64,000 nt of DNA from Paraburkholderia tagetis. GTDB lineage: Bacteria > Pseudomonadota > Gammaproteobacteria > Burkholderiales > Burkholderiaceae. The notes beneath the pieces were generated by a model that worked only from the letters and a program-made list of their open reading frames with translations, did no database searches and had not been told where the DNA came from. A program made the position numbers and the translations under genes. The stretch covers positions 62,001 to 126,000 of the forward strand of contig NZ_JAKLJA010000001.1 in the NCBI RefSeq assembly GCF_022213065.1, written 5' to 3'. Each line of letters opens with the position of its first letter. The stretch's first letter is position 1. Below, one piece after another: positions 52,920 to 62,070 of the stretch.

Positions 52920-54731
52920 TCAACTCGACAAGCGTTCGACGTGGACCTCCACCGCATCTCGCGGCACAGTCAGCCGCGTGCGATCGAGCAGGGCGTCCGT
53001 GGGCGCGGTGCGGTCCGGGTTCAACGGCTTCACTTTGTTGAACACCACGACCAAGCGCTCGGGCGTCACGGTGACCGATGCGTAGCCGTGGGCGTCGTGG
53101 TCGGCGTGGCATAGATCGGGATTATTGGTCGAGAGAAATGTATCGAGTTTGGCCGGCGTGGACGCCAATGGCGCGAACGGCGTGCCGGACCAACCGTCCT
53201 TGACATAGGAATAAAAGGACGAGCTGCTGATGCCGGCGCAGACGAAATCCACGATCACGGGCGTGCCCTTTTCCGGGTCTGGGTCGTCCCGCACGACGCC
53301 GCACTGAAACGCATGGAGGTCGCCCGTGATTGCCACTACGTTGTGGATGCCCTGTTCCTTGAGCCATGAGAGCAGGTCGTGCTTGTGCGCCGGATAGCCG
53401 TCCCACGAATCGCAGTCGATCACGAGGCGTGCCGCCGGTGTCTTCGGCGCACCCGGCATCAGCGCCCACAGGCGGTTCAGCATCACTTCGTTGCCCCACA
53501 CCTTCCACACCGCGGGCGAGCTTTTCATCGTGTCCTTCCACCATTGCGTCTGCTCCGGGCCCAGTATCGAAGGCGTGCGGCCGAAGTGCTCGGTATCCCA
53601 GGTCTCGAAGCGCTGGAGGACGTCCTGCTTGACGAAGTAGCGCGAGCCGGCGGCGTCGTTGCCATGGATCGGATCGTGCCCGTGCGCGCGGGCGATGGCC
53701 GCCTCGCTCACGACGTGATCGTCGCGGTAGAGTCGCTCGTCGGTCATCACGAGATGCATTAGCATTCCGAAGCGAAAGTCGCGGTAGATGCGGATGTTGG
53801 TGAACGACGGATTGTCCGGCTCGAAATGCACGTCACCCCAGTCCACCGGCATATACTCCGCCCACGCACGATTGGCGTTGCGGCGGCGCTGGGTCACCTG
53901 CTTTTCTTCGTTGGTGTAGACCTGATGATCTTGCCAGCAGTCGTCGGAGAATTCATGGTCGTCCCATATCGCGATCATCGGCAGGCGCTGGTGCAGCGTT
54001 TGCAGGCGCGGGTCGCCGCGGTAAGTGCGATAGAGCGTGCGATAGTCGTCGAGCGAGCTCGCATAGAGGGTGCCGTCGGCGAGCCGCTTGGCATCGGGGA
54101 GTTGCAGCGCGGGGTGTGCGGTCTCGACCGCGTCGGTTCTCGGCCCCCCGACCGTTTCGTAGATGTAGTCGCCCACGTGCACGACGAAATCAAGATCGCT
54201 TTCTTCTGCGAGCAGCGTCATGGCCTGCCAGTGGTTGACGCCCCAGTCCTGGCAGTTGAGCCACGCGAAGCGAATCCGGCCGTTGGCCTCGTTTGCGTTG
54301 GGCGCCGTGCGCGCGACGCCGTTGGCGCTCATATCGTCGCCGGCGATGAATCGGTAGTGATACGTAGTATTTGGCGAGAGCGCGGTGACCTTTGCGCGCA
54401 CGGTGAAGTCATAGGTGGCCAGCGCCCTGAGCGGCACGTTGGCGACGATCGCGGAGAAGTCGGGTTGCGTCGACACTTCGAGCCGTAACGGGATCGTGCG
54501 CACCACGCGCTTTGCATGGTGCTGTGCGTCGCCGGGCGCTGCCACGCACCGTGTCCAGAACACCATGGAGCTATCGCGCGGATCGCCGCTGGCGACGCCC
54601 TGTGCGAATTGGTAGAGGCCTTTTCGCATGGCACTGGCGGATGACGACGGGCGCGAAGAAGCGCCCCGCGCGCCGGTCGCGGCCGCAATCGTGAAGAATG
54701 CCGACGACTTGAGGAAACTGCGGCGATCCAT
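52920..54731 (-). CDS. PhoD-type alkaline phosphatase/phosphodiesterase, Tat-exported
   Basis: 603 aa from ATG 54731, with GGGAGG upstream. The N-terminus MDRRSFLKSSAFFTIAAATGARGA carries the Tat-like RRSFLK motif. A fibronectin-like N-domain (LRLEVSTQPDFSAIVANVPL) precedes the PhoD metallophosphatase domain with GDYIYE, WDDHEFSDDCW and ITGDLHAF metal-binding motifs and WGNEVMLNR. Releases phosphate from phosphodiesters or monoesters in the periplasm using Ca/Fe, by family knowledge. Single gene; no Pho box recognised. Confidence 0.92.
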   Translation of the reverse strand: MDRRSFLKSSAFFTIAAATGARGASSRPSSSASAMRKGLYQFAQGVASGDPRDSSMVFWTRCVAAPGDAQHHAKRVVRTIPLRLEVSTQPDFSAIVANVPLRALATYDFTVRAKVTALSPNTTYHYRFIAGDDMSANGVARTAPNANEANGRIRFAWLNCQDWGVNHWQAMTLLAEESDLDFVVHVGDYIYETVGGPRTDAVETAHPALQLPDAKRLADGTLYASSLDDYRTLYRTYRGDPRLQTLHQRLPMIAIWDDHEFSDDCWQDHQVYTNEEKQVTQRRRNANRAWAEYMPVDWGDVHFEPDNPSFTNIRIYRDFRFGMLMHLVMTDERLYRDDHVVSEAAIARAHGHDPIHGNDAAGSRYFVKQDVLQRFETWDTEHFGRTPSILGPEQTQWWKDTMKSSPAVWKVWGNEVMLNRLWALMPGAPKTPAARLVIDCDSWDGYPAHKHDLLSWLKEQGIHNVVAITGDLHAFQCGVVRDDPDPEKGTPVIVDFVCAGISSSSFYSYVKDGWSGTPFAPLASTPAKLDTFLSTNNPDLCHADHDAHGYASVTVTPERLVVVFNKVKPLNPDRTAPTDALLDRTRLTVPRDAVEVHVERLSS

Positions 54732-54963
54732 CGAGCCTGAACCTCCCGATCGACTTGCTGAAAATGCCGGAAACGCATCGCGGTGCAGCAGCACGCGATG
54801 TGTTTCCATGGCTCAGCAGTTTTGGCTCCCGCCGCTTGGCACGCGTGAGGAACCGTCGAACTACGAGGCCTGGGCCGCTCAGAAAAAAGCGTTGCAACCC
54901 TGTTTCACCCGGCTACGAGTGCAAGTGTGGAGCAAAAGACAGCGGAGCGATTGACCACCAACC

Positions 54964-56079
54964 TCAATCCGACAGTAGCGCACCGGTGCGAATGGGCTCT
55001 GCACCCGCGACGCACGCCACCTCCATCCCTGCCGTGGCAAAGCGCGCGCGCTGGCGCGCGTACAGCACGCCCAGAACGGAGCTCTTGATCGTGACGACGC
55101 GATCGGTCAGCGGGTCGACGATATCGGCGATGGCCTGGCCGGGCTCGACCCGCGCACCAACCTGCGCGCGGAACACGATCACGCCCGAGACGGGCGTAGT
55201 GAGCGACTCGGTGCCGGCGAACGGCGTGGGCCCGAATTCGAGCGGCGGCAAAGGCGCGGGCGTGCCTTCGATCACGCCGCGATGCGTCAGGTATTCGACG
55301 ATCGCATTCGCGTCATGCTCGGCAAACGAGTAAGACACGTCCGCCTGACCGCGCAGCTCGATCGTTACGGATATCGAACCATTTGGAATGGGGTAGCGCT
55401 CACCGTAACGCGCGCGCAATTCGGACCAGCAGAAGCTGTGAATCTCGTCGAACGGATTGCCAATCGAATTGAGCGCGAGCAGCGACGCCTTCGCATCGAG
55501 ATAGCGCGCGAGCGGCTCGACGTCGGGCCATAGGTCGGGGTTCGTGTAGAGATGCATCGCGGCTTCGAAGTCGCAATGCAGGTCGAGCACCACATCGGCG
55601 TCACAGGAGAGACGTTGCAGCGTAAGGCGCTGCGACTGAAGCTCGGTGGTCGGCGTTTGCTCCGCGAGTGCTTCGCGCATGGCGGCGCGCACGGCAAGCA
55701 GGTTCTGCCGCGCGTCGCCTGTCAGGCGCGACTCGATGCGCGGCATCACGAGTGCGGCGAGATCGTGGAAATTGCGATTGAAGTTCGAGGCGGTGCCGGT
55801 TTCGTAGCGGCCGAGCATCTGGCCGAGCAAGCGCTGGTTGAGGCCGATCGGATTGGGCACGGGAACCACGACGATTTCGCCGCGCAACTTGCCCGCCGCT
55901 TCGAGCGTGGCGAGACGCGCGCGCAGTGTCCAGGCGACCAGCATGCCCGGCAATTCGTCGGCATGCAGCGACGACTGGATATAGATCTTCTGCCCGCCAA
56001 CGGGGCCGTAGTGGAAGCTCGTCAGGTGCCGCTCGGTGCCGAGCGCTGGGGAAATCAACGGGTGCGTCTGTGTTTGCAT
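54964..56079 (-). CDS. succinylglutamate desuccinylase/aspartoacylase family zinc hydrolase
   Basis: 371 aa. Zinc ligands in SSLHADELPGM (His, Glu) and VVLDLHCDFEA (His) match the M14-like AstE/AspA family, with catalytic Glu in SVTIELRGQ. The C-terminal about 90 residues form a beta barrel (TPVSGVIVFRAQVGARVEPGQAIADI) resembling a biotinyl-lipoyl fold, typical of the longer members. It hydrolyses an N-acyl amino acid. Beside it lie amino-acid type binding proteins, which supports import and deacylation of an acylated amino acid (inference). Confidence 0.87.
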   Translation of the reverse strand: MQTQTHPLISPALGTERHLTSFHYGPVGGQKIYIQSSLHADELPGMLVAWTLRARLATLEAAGKLRGEIVVVPVPNPIGLNQRLLGQMLGRYETGTASNFNRNFHDLAALVMPRIESRLTGDARQNLLAVRAAMREALAEQTPTTELQSQRLTLQRLSCDADVVLDLHCDFEAAMHLYTNPDLWPDVEPLARYLDAKASLLALNSIGNPFDEIHSFCWSELRARYGERYPIPNGSISVTIELRGQADVSYSFAEHDANAIVEYLTHRGVIEGTPAPLPPLEFGPTPFAGTESLTTPVSGVIVFRAQVGARVEPGQAIADIVDPLTDRVVTIKSSVLGVLYARQRARFATAGMEVACVAGAEPIRTGALLSD

Positions 56080-56198
56080 GATGGTATGGCTGCGCCGGAT
56101 GCGGGTCCGGCGTGCGGGGTGAGGAAGTGCGTGCCGGCGCGATCCGGCAGGGCAGGGCGCGGCGAGCGCCGCGCACGCCGTATGCTCGCCGTGTGGTA

Positions 56199-56975
56199 TT
56201 AGCCGCCGTACACGTCGAAGTCGAAGTACTTCGACTCAATCTTCTTGTACGTGCCGTCCTTGATCATGTCGGCGATGGCCTTGTCGATCTTCGCTTTCAG
56301 TTCGGTGTCTTCCTTGCGCAGCCCGATGGCGGCGCCGGCGCCGAGCGTGCCCTTCGGATCGTCGATGTCGCCGCCCGTGAACTGGAAGCCCGCGCCGCGC
56401 GGCGTCTTCAGAAAACCCTGTTCGGCTTGCACGGCGTCTTGCAGCGCCGCATCCAGACGACCCGAGGTCAGGTCCGCATAAACCTGGTCCTGGTTCTGGT
56501 AAGGCACGACCTGCACGCCCTTCGGTGCCCAATAGAGCTTTGCGTAGGTTTCCTGAATAGTGCCCTGCTCGACGCCCACCGACTTGCCCTTGAGCGAGTC
56601 GGCCGTCGGCTGGAGGCTCGATCCCTTCTTGGAGACCAGGCGCGTCGGCGTATGGAACAGCTTGGTCGAGAAGGCGATTTGCGCTTCGCGTTGCGGCGTC
56701 ATCGACATCGACGAGAGCACACCGTCGAACTTCCGGGCCTTCAGCGCCGGGATCATGCCGTCGAACTCGTTTTCGACCCAGACGCACTTTGCGCTCAGGC
56801 GCTTGCAGATTTCATTGCCGAGATCGATGTCGAAGCCGACCAGCTTGCCGTCCGTGCTCTTCGATTCAAACGGGGGATAACTGGCGTCCACGCCAAACCG
56901 CATGGTGGATCCGTCCTTGGCAAAGGCGGAGGTGGCGATCGCCAGGATCGCGAGGGACAGGGCAAGTTTCTTCAT
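56199..56975 (-). CDS. ABC transporter substrate-binding protein, HisJ/ArgT-like (paralogue 1)
   Basis: 258 aa. Signal peptide MKKLALSLAILAIATSAFA; the mature chain is the polar amino-acid binding (SBP_bac_3) fold: RFGVDASYPPFES, LVGFDIDLGNEICKRL, DGMIPALKARKFDGVLSSMSMT, VGVEQGTIQETYAK and ESKYFDFDVYG. Nearly the same protein as the one at 58617. No permease or ATPase genes accompany it, so it must feed a transporter encoded elsewhere. Promoter -35/-10 identified at 57064-57092. Confidence 0.93.
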   Translation of the reverse strand: MKKLALSLAILAIATSAFAKDGSTMRFGVDASYPPFESKSTDGKLVGFDIDLGNEICKRLSAKCVWVENEFDGMIPALKARKFDGVLSSMSMTPQREAQIAFSTKLFHTPTRLVSKKGSSLQPTADSLKGKSVGVEQGTIQETYAKLYWAPKGVQVVPYQNQDQVYADLTSGRLDAALQDAVQAEQGFLKTPRGAGFQFTGGDIDDPKGTLGAGAAIGLRKEDTELKAKIDKAIADMIKDGTYKKIESKYFDFDVYGG

Positions 56976-57289
56976 GGACGTAAGGTCTCCAGTGTTGACA
57001 TCGATACCGCCTTGAAAGCGGCGGCGTTTCCAGGCAGAGGGTCATCTGCAAAGTTGAATAGACAAGATAGCGAGTTGATGACGATCGGTTAAGTAGGGTT
57101 TTCGATGAGGATATCGAAATATTTCCGAACGGTTGTCTATTTAACTTGCGGATAAATAGAATCTATCAGGATGACTATCTATCCTGATGCGCAGCTACGG
57201 ACTATCAGTGGTCCGTCCGCCGCAAGCGTGGCAATTCCGACGCCCGGCGAGCGCGGGGTGAGATGCGTCGCAGCCAGCTTTGGTGCCGC
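56976..57289. other. intergenic control region upstream of binding protein 1
   Basis: 314 bases. Contains the promoter and conserved block (57064-57104) and an inverted repeat ATCAGGAT-(8)-ATCCTGAT at 57165-57188, which may terminate the RpiR message or act as an operator. Confidence 0.5.
57064..57104 (-). promoter_or_regulatory. promoter and conserved upstream block of binding protein 1
   Basis: On the minus strand -35 TTAACC (57092-57087), 17-bp spacer, -10 TATCTT (57069-57064). The 19-base block CGGTTAAGTAGGGTTTTCG (plus strand 57086-57104) is identical to that upstream of binding protein 2, far beyond what a promoter alone needs, so it includes a regulator site. Confidence 0.6.
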
Positions 57290-58168
57290 TTACTCGGGCA
57301 AATCGCGCTGGTTGGTGTCCTGCTCGATGCCGCCTGTATTCAGATATTCGATCTTTTCCATGCGCTGCTTCGCCAGTTCGGGATGCCGGTTCGTTACGCC
57401 AATCACCAGGGCTTCAGCGAGCGCAAGCGCCGGAACGTTGGTTTGCAGCATCGCGAAAGGGCGCCCCTGAATGCGGAGCACGATCTCGGCAAACTCGCTG
57501 ATCGGCGACGTCCATTCGTCGGTGATCAGGAGGATTCGCGTGCCGAGCCGATGCGCGGCCTGTGCGAACCTGAGGCTGTCTTTCTGATAGCGCCGAAAAT
57601 CGAAAATCACGAGAACGTCGTCGGGCCCCATGTCAGCCAGCACGAACCGGGCGAGATTGATATTCGGTTCGATATACTGAACATGAGGGCGTGCATAGGC
57701 CAGGGTGAAGGAGAACAGCGAAGCGAGTGGCGCCGTGTAGCGTCCACCGCCACAAAAAATGCGGATGTCGGGCTTGGCTAGCAGCGTCACGGCTTCATCG
57801 AAGGCAGTCGCATCGAGCCCGTCGATCGTGGTTGCCAGCGATCTCGAGAGCCGCTGAAAAATCGCCGAATGACTTTCGCGCGCCCCGGATTCGGGATGAA
57901 ACGCGTCCATCCGGGCGAGCGGCGAATTCATTGCGGTGTCGATTTCGTCATACAGCGCTTGCTGGAACGACGAGTAATTGGGAAAGCCCATTCTGACGAC
58001 AAAGCGGAACACAGTCGGGTCGCTGACCTCAGCCTGTTTCGCAACGTTTGCAATCGGTCCCAGGCCGAGGCTGGGATACCGGTCCAGCAACGCTTGGGCG
58101 ACCTTCTGTTCCGAAGGCGTGAGGCTGTCCATCTGGGATAACAGCAACGCTCTAATGCTCGTCCCCAT
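57290..58168 (-). CDS. RpiR/MurR family transcriptional regulator
   Basis: 292 aa from ATG 58168, with GGAG at good spacing. N-terminal HTH_6 domain (SLTPSEQKVAQALLDRYPSLGLGPIANVAKQAEVSDPTVFRFVVRMGF, about 19-66), then a SIS sugar-phosphate-binding domain (IFCGGGRYTAPLASLFSFTLAY, DVLVIFDFRRYQKDSLRFAQAAH). Family members sense phosphosugars or related metabolites. It sits between two near-identical binding-protein genes on the same strand and is the likeliest reader of their shared promoter block. Confidence 0.92.
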   Translation of the reverse strand: MGTSIRALLLSQMDSLTPSEQKVAQALLDRYPSLGLGPIANVAKQAEVSDPTVFRFVVRMGFPNYSSFQQALYDEIDTAMNSPLARMDAFHPESGARESHSAIFQRLSRSLATTIDGLDATAFDEAVTLLAKPDIRIFCGGGRYTAPLASLFSFTLAYARPHVQYIEPNINLARFVLADMGPDDVLVIFDFRRYQKDSLRFAQAAHRLGTRILLITDEWTSPISEFAEIVLRIQGRPFAMLQTNVPALALAEALVIGVTNRHPELAKQRMEKIEYLNTGGIEQDTNQRDLPE

Positions 58169-58616
58169 CGGGCACTCCAATACTCATATCTGAATGGACA
58201 GGCCGCGAGCCGGTGTCCGTTGCCGATCCCATGCGCGAAAATGTAATGCATCAAACATCAGGCTGAATTTTGCGCGAGTGTTCAGCGTAAAACATCAGTA
58301 ATAACCCTTGGTATTTGCTGGAAAAACCGCGCAGAGCGGTTGCCTGTCTTGTCGGGATGTAATAAGTATTACGGCGTCATGCGATTTGAATTTGATGTGA
58401 CTCGTTCAGGAACGGTCCCATCGGCATGAACAGGATTTCTGGGCGGAAGAATTCACGGAAGGAAGAAGCGCACCTTCAACCAGCGACCCTTGGGCGGGCC
58501 CTGTGACTCTTTGAGCGATGCGTCTATGAGCTACGAAAGTCGCAACGTTATTTGCGCTTCAATCAACCGGGCCGCGCCTTCACGCGGCGCCGGTTTTCAG
58601 GCGCTACATACAGCGT
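58169..58616. other. intergenic region upstream of the RpiR gene
   Basis: 448 bases, no gene. Direct repeats AAACATCAG at 58253-58261 and 58290-58298 may be operator halves for RpiR autoregulation. A hairpin at 58565-58595 lies downstream of binding protein 2. Confidence 0.45.
58565..58595. terminator. hairpin downstream of binding protein 2
   Basis: AACCGG-GCCGCG pairs with CGCGGC-G-CCGGTT, one bulged base, loop CCTTCA. Lies 22 bases beyond the stop of the gene at 58617. The T run is on the plus-strand side, so orientation is uncertain. Confidence 0.5.
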
Positions 58617-59375
58617 TTAGCTACCGTACACATCAAAGTCGAAGTACTTCGACTCGATCTTCTTGTATGTACCGTCCTTGATCATGTCGGCGATGGCCTT
58701 GTCGATCTTTTCCTTCAGGTCGGTGTCTTCCTTGCGCAGGCCGATGCCGGCCGCGTCCGACGGGATTTCCTCACCCGCGAACTGGAAGCCCGTGCCGCGC
58801 GGCGTCTTCAGAAAGCCCATTTCGGCTTGCACAGCATCCTGCAACGCGGCGTCGAGGCGGCCCGACATCAGGTCGGCGTAGACCTGGTCCTGGTTCTGAT
58901 AAGGCACTACGTTCACGCCCTTCGGCGCCCAGTTCTTCTTTGCGTAGGTTTCCTGGATGGTGCCCTGTTCGACGCCCACCGACTTGCCCTTGAGCGAGTC
59001 GGCCGTCGGCAGGAGGTTGCTGCCCTTCTTGGCGACGAGGCGCGTGGGCGTGTTGAACAGCTTCGACGAGAAGGCGATCTGCTCCTTGCGCTGCGGCGTC
59101 ATCGACATCGAGGAAAGTACGCCGTCGAACTTCTTCGCCTTCAGGCCCGGGATCATGCCGTCGAAATCCTGCTCGACCCACACGCATTTCGCGTTCAGGC
59201 GTTTGCAGATTTCGTTGCCCAGATCGATGTCGAAGCCGACCAGCTTGCCGTCCGCGGCCTTCGATTCAAACGGGGGGTAGCTCGCATCCACACCGAAGCG
59301 GATGGTGGACCAGTCCTTCGCGAAGGCCGAGGTCGCGATCGCGAGGATCGCCATGAACAGAGCAAGTTTTTTCAT
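58617..59375 (-). CDS. ABC transporter substrate-binding protein, HisJ/ArgT-like (paralogue 2)
   Basis: 252 aa. Signal peptide MKKLALFMAILAIATSAFA and the same SBP_bac_3 landmarks as the gene at 56199, from which it differs at few positions. The main difference is a shorter loop near residue 205 (EEIPSDAAGIGLRKED instead of a GDIDDPKG-type insert). This is a recent tandem duplication that spans the RpiR gene. Divergent from the HutC-type regulator. Promoter at 59470-59498. Confidence 0.93.
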   Translation of the reverse strand: MKKLALFMAILAIATSAFAKDWSTIRFGVDASYPPFESKAADGKLVGFDIDLGNEICKRLNAKCVWVEQDFDGMIPGLKAKKFDGVLSSMSMTPQRKEQIAFSSKLFNTPTRLVAKKGSNLLPTADSLKGKSVGVEQGTIQETYAKKNWAPKGVNVVPYQNQDQVYADLMSGRLDAALQDAVQAEMGFLKTPRGTGFQFAGEEIPSDAAGIGLRKEDTDLKEKIDKAIADMIKDGTYKKIESKYFDFDVYGS

Positions 59376-59469
59376 TGCTTTGGAGTCTCCAGTACCGATT
59401 TTGGGGGGGCGCCGCGAAAGCATGCGGCATTTTCTGGCCGACTCAGTTCGATTCGCCAGTTGGATAGCC

Positions 59470-59510
59470 AAAATAGACAATCGAAGAGGGGCGGTTAAGT
59501 AGGGTTTTCG
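59470..59510 (-). promoter_or_regulatory. promoter and conserved upstream block of binding protein 2
   Basis: On the minus strand -35 TTAACC (59498-59493), 17-bp spacer, -10 TATTTT (59475-59470). Block CGGTTAAGTAGGGTTTTCG at 59492-59510 is identical to that at 57086-57104, while the spacer between -35 and -10 is not conserved. Confidence 0.6.
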
Positions 59511-59662
59511 CTGAAGCGAATAGTGGTGATTCGATTGCGACAGGATTTTATGTTTTTCCGGCCCATGCGGTGGTTACGCGAATCGACGCCAACGCCCACC
59601 CCAAAGCGTCGCATGGCCGTTATAGAATCCTTGGTTTCGCCGACCGCCTATCAGGACCCTCG

Positions 59663-60400
59663 ATGATCAAAAAGGTCGATGCGCCTTTCCAGCAGATCAA
59701 AGCACTTGTTCGCAAGCGTATTCATTCCGGCGACTGGAAGATCGGGGAGCGGATTCCCTCCGAGCTCGATCTGGCCGCGGAATTCGGCGTCGCGCGAATG
59801 ACGGTGAATCGGGCGCTGCGTGAATTGACCGACGAAGGGGCATTGCAGCGCATCCTGGGGGTGGGGACCTTCGTGGCCGAGGAAAAGCCGCAATCGAATC
59901 TGCTAATGATTGCGCACGTGCGCGACGAAATCCACGCGCGCGGGCATCAATATCGTTGCCACGTCATTAGCCAGACGCGCGGGCACGCATCGACCGAAGT
60001 CGCGGCGGCATTCGGCTTGCCGGTCGATGCGCCCGTGTTTCATGTGGTTTGCGTACATGAGGAGAATGGCCGGCCGATCCAGCTCGAGCAACGGTATGTG
60101 AATCCGGCCGCCGCGCCGGATTTCATCGATCAGGACTTTCAGGCGGAACCGCCGTCCGAGTATCTGTACAACAACGTGTCGCATTACGAACTGGAGATCG
60201 AGCATGTCGTGGACGCGACCATGCCAACTCCCGACGAAGCGAAACTGCTCGACATGTGCACCGACGAACCGTGCCTGACACTCACGCGCCGGACATGGAC
60301 GAACGGGTTGCCCGTTACGTTCGTGCGCTTCGTGCACCCGGGCAACCGTTACCGGCTCGGCTCGCGTTTCAAGCCGGGCGCGACGCGTCATCAGATCTGA
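59663..60400 (+). CDS. GntR family transcriptional regulator, HutC-type (UTRA domain)
   Basis: 245 aa from ATG 59663 (MIKKVDAPFQQIKALVRKRI); a longer open frame upstream lacks similarity. GntR winged helix about 1-70 (RIPSELDLAAEFGVARMTVNRALRELTDEGALQR), GVGTFVAE linker, then a UTRA effector domain (LLMIAHVRDEIHARGHQYRCHV, IQLEQRYVNP, EPCLTLTRRTW, VHPGNRYRLGSRF). Very similar in style to the histidine-utilisation repressor, but no hut genes are present, so it probably controls the binding-protein or dioxygenase genes with an amino-acid derived ligand. Confidence 0.9.
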   Translation: MIKKVDAPFQQIKALVRKRIHSGDWKIGERIPSELDLAAEFGVARMTVNRALRELTDEGALQRILGVGTFVAEEKPQSNLLMIAHVRDEIHARGHQYRCHVISQTRGHASTEVAAAFGLPVDAPVFHVVCVHEENGRPIQLEQRYVNPAAAPDFIDQDFQAEPPSEYLYNNVSHYELEIEHVVDATMPTPDEAKLLDMCTDEPCLTLTRRTWTNGLPVTFVRFVHPGNRYRLGSRFKPGATRHQI

Positions 60401-60409
60401 TTGCGCGTA

Positions 60410-61261
60410 TCAGAGCGTGCTCACCTGCCCATCGCTTCTCGACCACAGGACCGGAAACAGCGGGTGCACGAGCGGCGCACCGTCCGGCAACGCTTCGGCG
60501 AGTCCGGGGAAATCCGGTGAAGTTTTCCATCGGCGCGGTGCGTGGCGAACGTCATCGCCGACGAAGCGGATCGAGAACGCGCGCCTCCTGTTGCGCGTGC
60601 CGCCCGACGCATGCAGCGTCAGCATGCGGAAGCACACCATGTCGCCGGGTTCGAGCGCCCAGCTCCGGATCGGGAATGCCGCGCGATTTGCTTCGATGTC
60701 CGGAAGATCGGCGAGACTGCCTTCAGGGAACCACCTGGCTTCCTTGTCCATGAACGTGCGCGGCATCAACCAGGGGCCCAGATGCGAGCCCGCGACGAAT
60801 TCAAGCGTGGATTCGAGCGGGACCGGATCGACCGGAATCCACATGCTGACGTTGTCGTTGCCTTCGATGTTGTAGTAGGGCTGGTCCTGATGCCACGGCG
60901 TGCGCTGCTGCGTGCCCGGCTCTTTCACGAGCAGATGGTCGTGATGCAGCCGGACCGTCTCGACGTTCATCAGCGCCGCCGCGACCGAAGGGGCGGGCGA
61001 GCGCGCGATGAACTCACGATACGCGGCGTTGTGCTCCCAGTTGCAGAAGTCTTCGAAGAACCAGCCCGGATCCTCGGGCCGGCTCGCGACCTTCGAGCGC
61101 GTGCTCGGATGAGCGAGATTGCTGTCGATGCCCGCCTTGAGCGCTTCGATCTCGTCCACCGAAAAAATGCCCTTGATGCATACGGCGCCGTCCTTGCGGA
61201 ACGCTTCGATGAGCTCGGGCGTGACCGCCTTCTGTACGCGTTCGCGAATACTCATGGTCAT
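60410..61261 (-). CDS. phytanoyl-CoA dioxygenase family protein
   Basis: 283 aa from ATG 61261, preceded by GGGAG (a second ATG lies two codons on). Fe(II)/2-oxoglutarate oxygenase of the PhyH family: iron ligands in TPWHQDQPYY (His, Asp) and the distal His near LTLHASGGTRNRRRAFSIRF, where Arg binds 2-oxoglutarate. It hydroxylates a small molecule. Read with the binding protein at 61285, 23 bases upstream, which suggests it modifies the imported compound. Confidence 0.88.
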   Translation of the reverse strand: MTMSIRERVQKAVTPELIEAFRKDGAVCIKGIFSVDEIEALKAGIDSNLAHPSTRSKVASRPEDPGWFFEDFCNWEHNAAYREFIARSPAPSVAAALMNVETVRLHHDHLLVKEPGTQQRTPWHQDQPYYNIEGNDNVSMWIPVDPVPLESTLEFVAGSHLGPWLMPRTFMDKEARWFPEGSLADLPDIEANRAAFPIRSWALEPGDMVCFRMLTLHASGGTRNRRRAFSIRFVGDDVRHAPRRWKTSPDFPGLAEALPDGAPLVHPLFPVLWSRSDGQVSTL

Positions 61262-61284
61262 GCTTGCACTCCCGGTAATTGAAT

Positions 61285-62070
61285 TTATTGCTTTGCGCCG
61301 TAAATGTCGAAATCGAAATATTTCGCGGCGATCTTCTGGTAGGTACCGTTCGCGCGCATGGCGGCAATTGCGCCGTTCAGGCGATTCTTCAGGTCGGTAT
61401 CGTTTTTGCGCAACCCCATGGCGACGCCATAACCGATGATGCGCGGGTCGGTCACGTCGCCGCCGGCGAATGCGAACGCCTTGCCGCGCGGGGTATTGAG
61501 GAACGCATAGCCGGCCTGCGTTTTGTCCTGGAAGGTTGCGTCGAGGCGGCCATTGACGAGGTCGTCGTAGACCTGATCCTGATTCTGGTACGTCACGATT
61601 GTGACGCCCTTCGGCGCCCATTCGGCCTTCGCATAAGTCTCTTGCGTCGTGCCCTGATCGATGCCGATACGCTTGCCGACCAGCGACGCAACGGTTGGCT
61701 GCAGCCTGGAGCCGACCGGCGCGACGAGCGCACCCGGCGACGAATAAAGCTTGTTCGAGAAGTCGACTTGCTTCAGACGTTCATCGGTGGCGGTCATCGC
61801 CGACATGATCACGTCGAACTTCTTCGCCTGCAGCGCGGGAATCATGCCGTCGAAACCCTGTTCGACCCATATGCATTTCGCGTGGAGTTGAGCACAGATC
61901 GCATTGCGCAGATCGATGTCGAAGCCGGCGAGCGAACCGTCCGGCTGCTTCGCCTCGAACGGCGGATAGGTGGGGTCGACGCCCCAGCGAATCGTCGATA
62001 CGTCCTGGCCAAACGAAACGAGCGGCGCCGCGGCAAGCGAGACGGCGAGAAACTTGACGATCCGGTTCAT
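61285..62070 (-). CDS. ABC transporter substrate-binding protein, HisJ/ArgT-like (paralogue 3)
   Basis: 261 aa from ATG 62070. Signal peptide MNRIVKFLAVSLAAAPLVSFG; SBP_bac_3 chain with RWGVDPTYPPFEAK, LAGFDIDLRNAICAQL, FDVIMSAMTATDERLKQVDFS and AAKYFDFDIYG. Clearly homologous to the two proteins at 56199 and 58617 but diverged, without their promoter block. First gene of a two-gene operon with the PhyH dioxygenase. Confidence 0.92.
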   Translation of the reverse strand: MNRIVKFLAVSLAAAPLVSFGQDVSTIRWGVDPTYPPFEAKQPDGSLAGFDIDLRNAICAQLHAKCIWVEQGFDGMIPALQAKKFDVIMSAMTATDERLKQVDFSNKLYSSPGALVAPVGSRLQPTVASLVGKRIGIDQGTTQETYAKAEWAPKGVTIVTYQNQDQVYDDLVNGRLDATFQDKTQAGYAFLNTPRGKAFAFAGGDVTDPRIIGYGVAMGLRKNDTDLKNRLNGAIAAMRANGTYQKIAAKYFDFDIYGAKQ

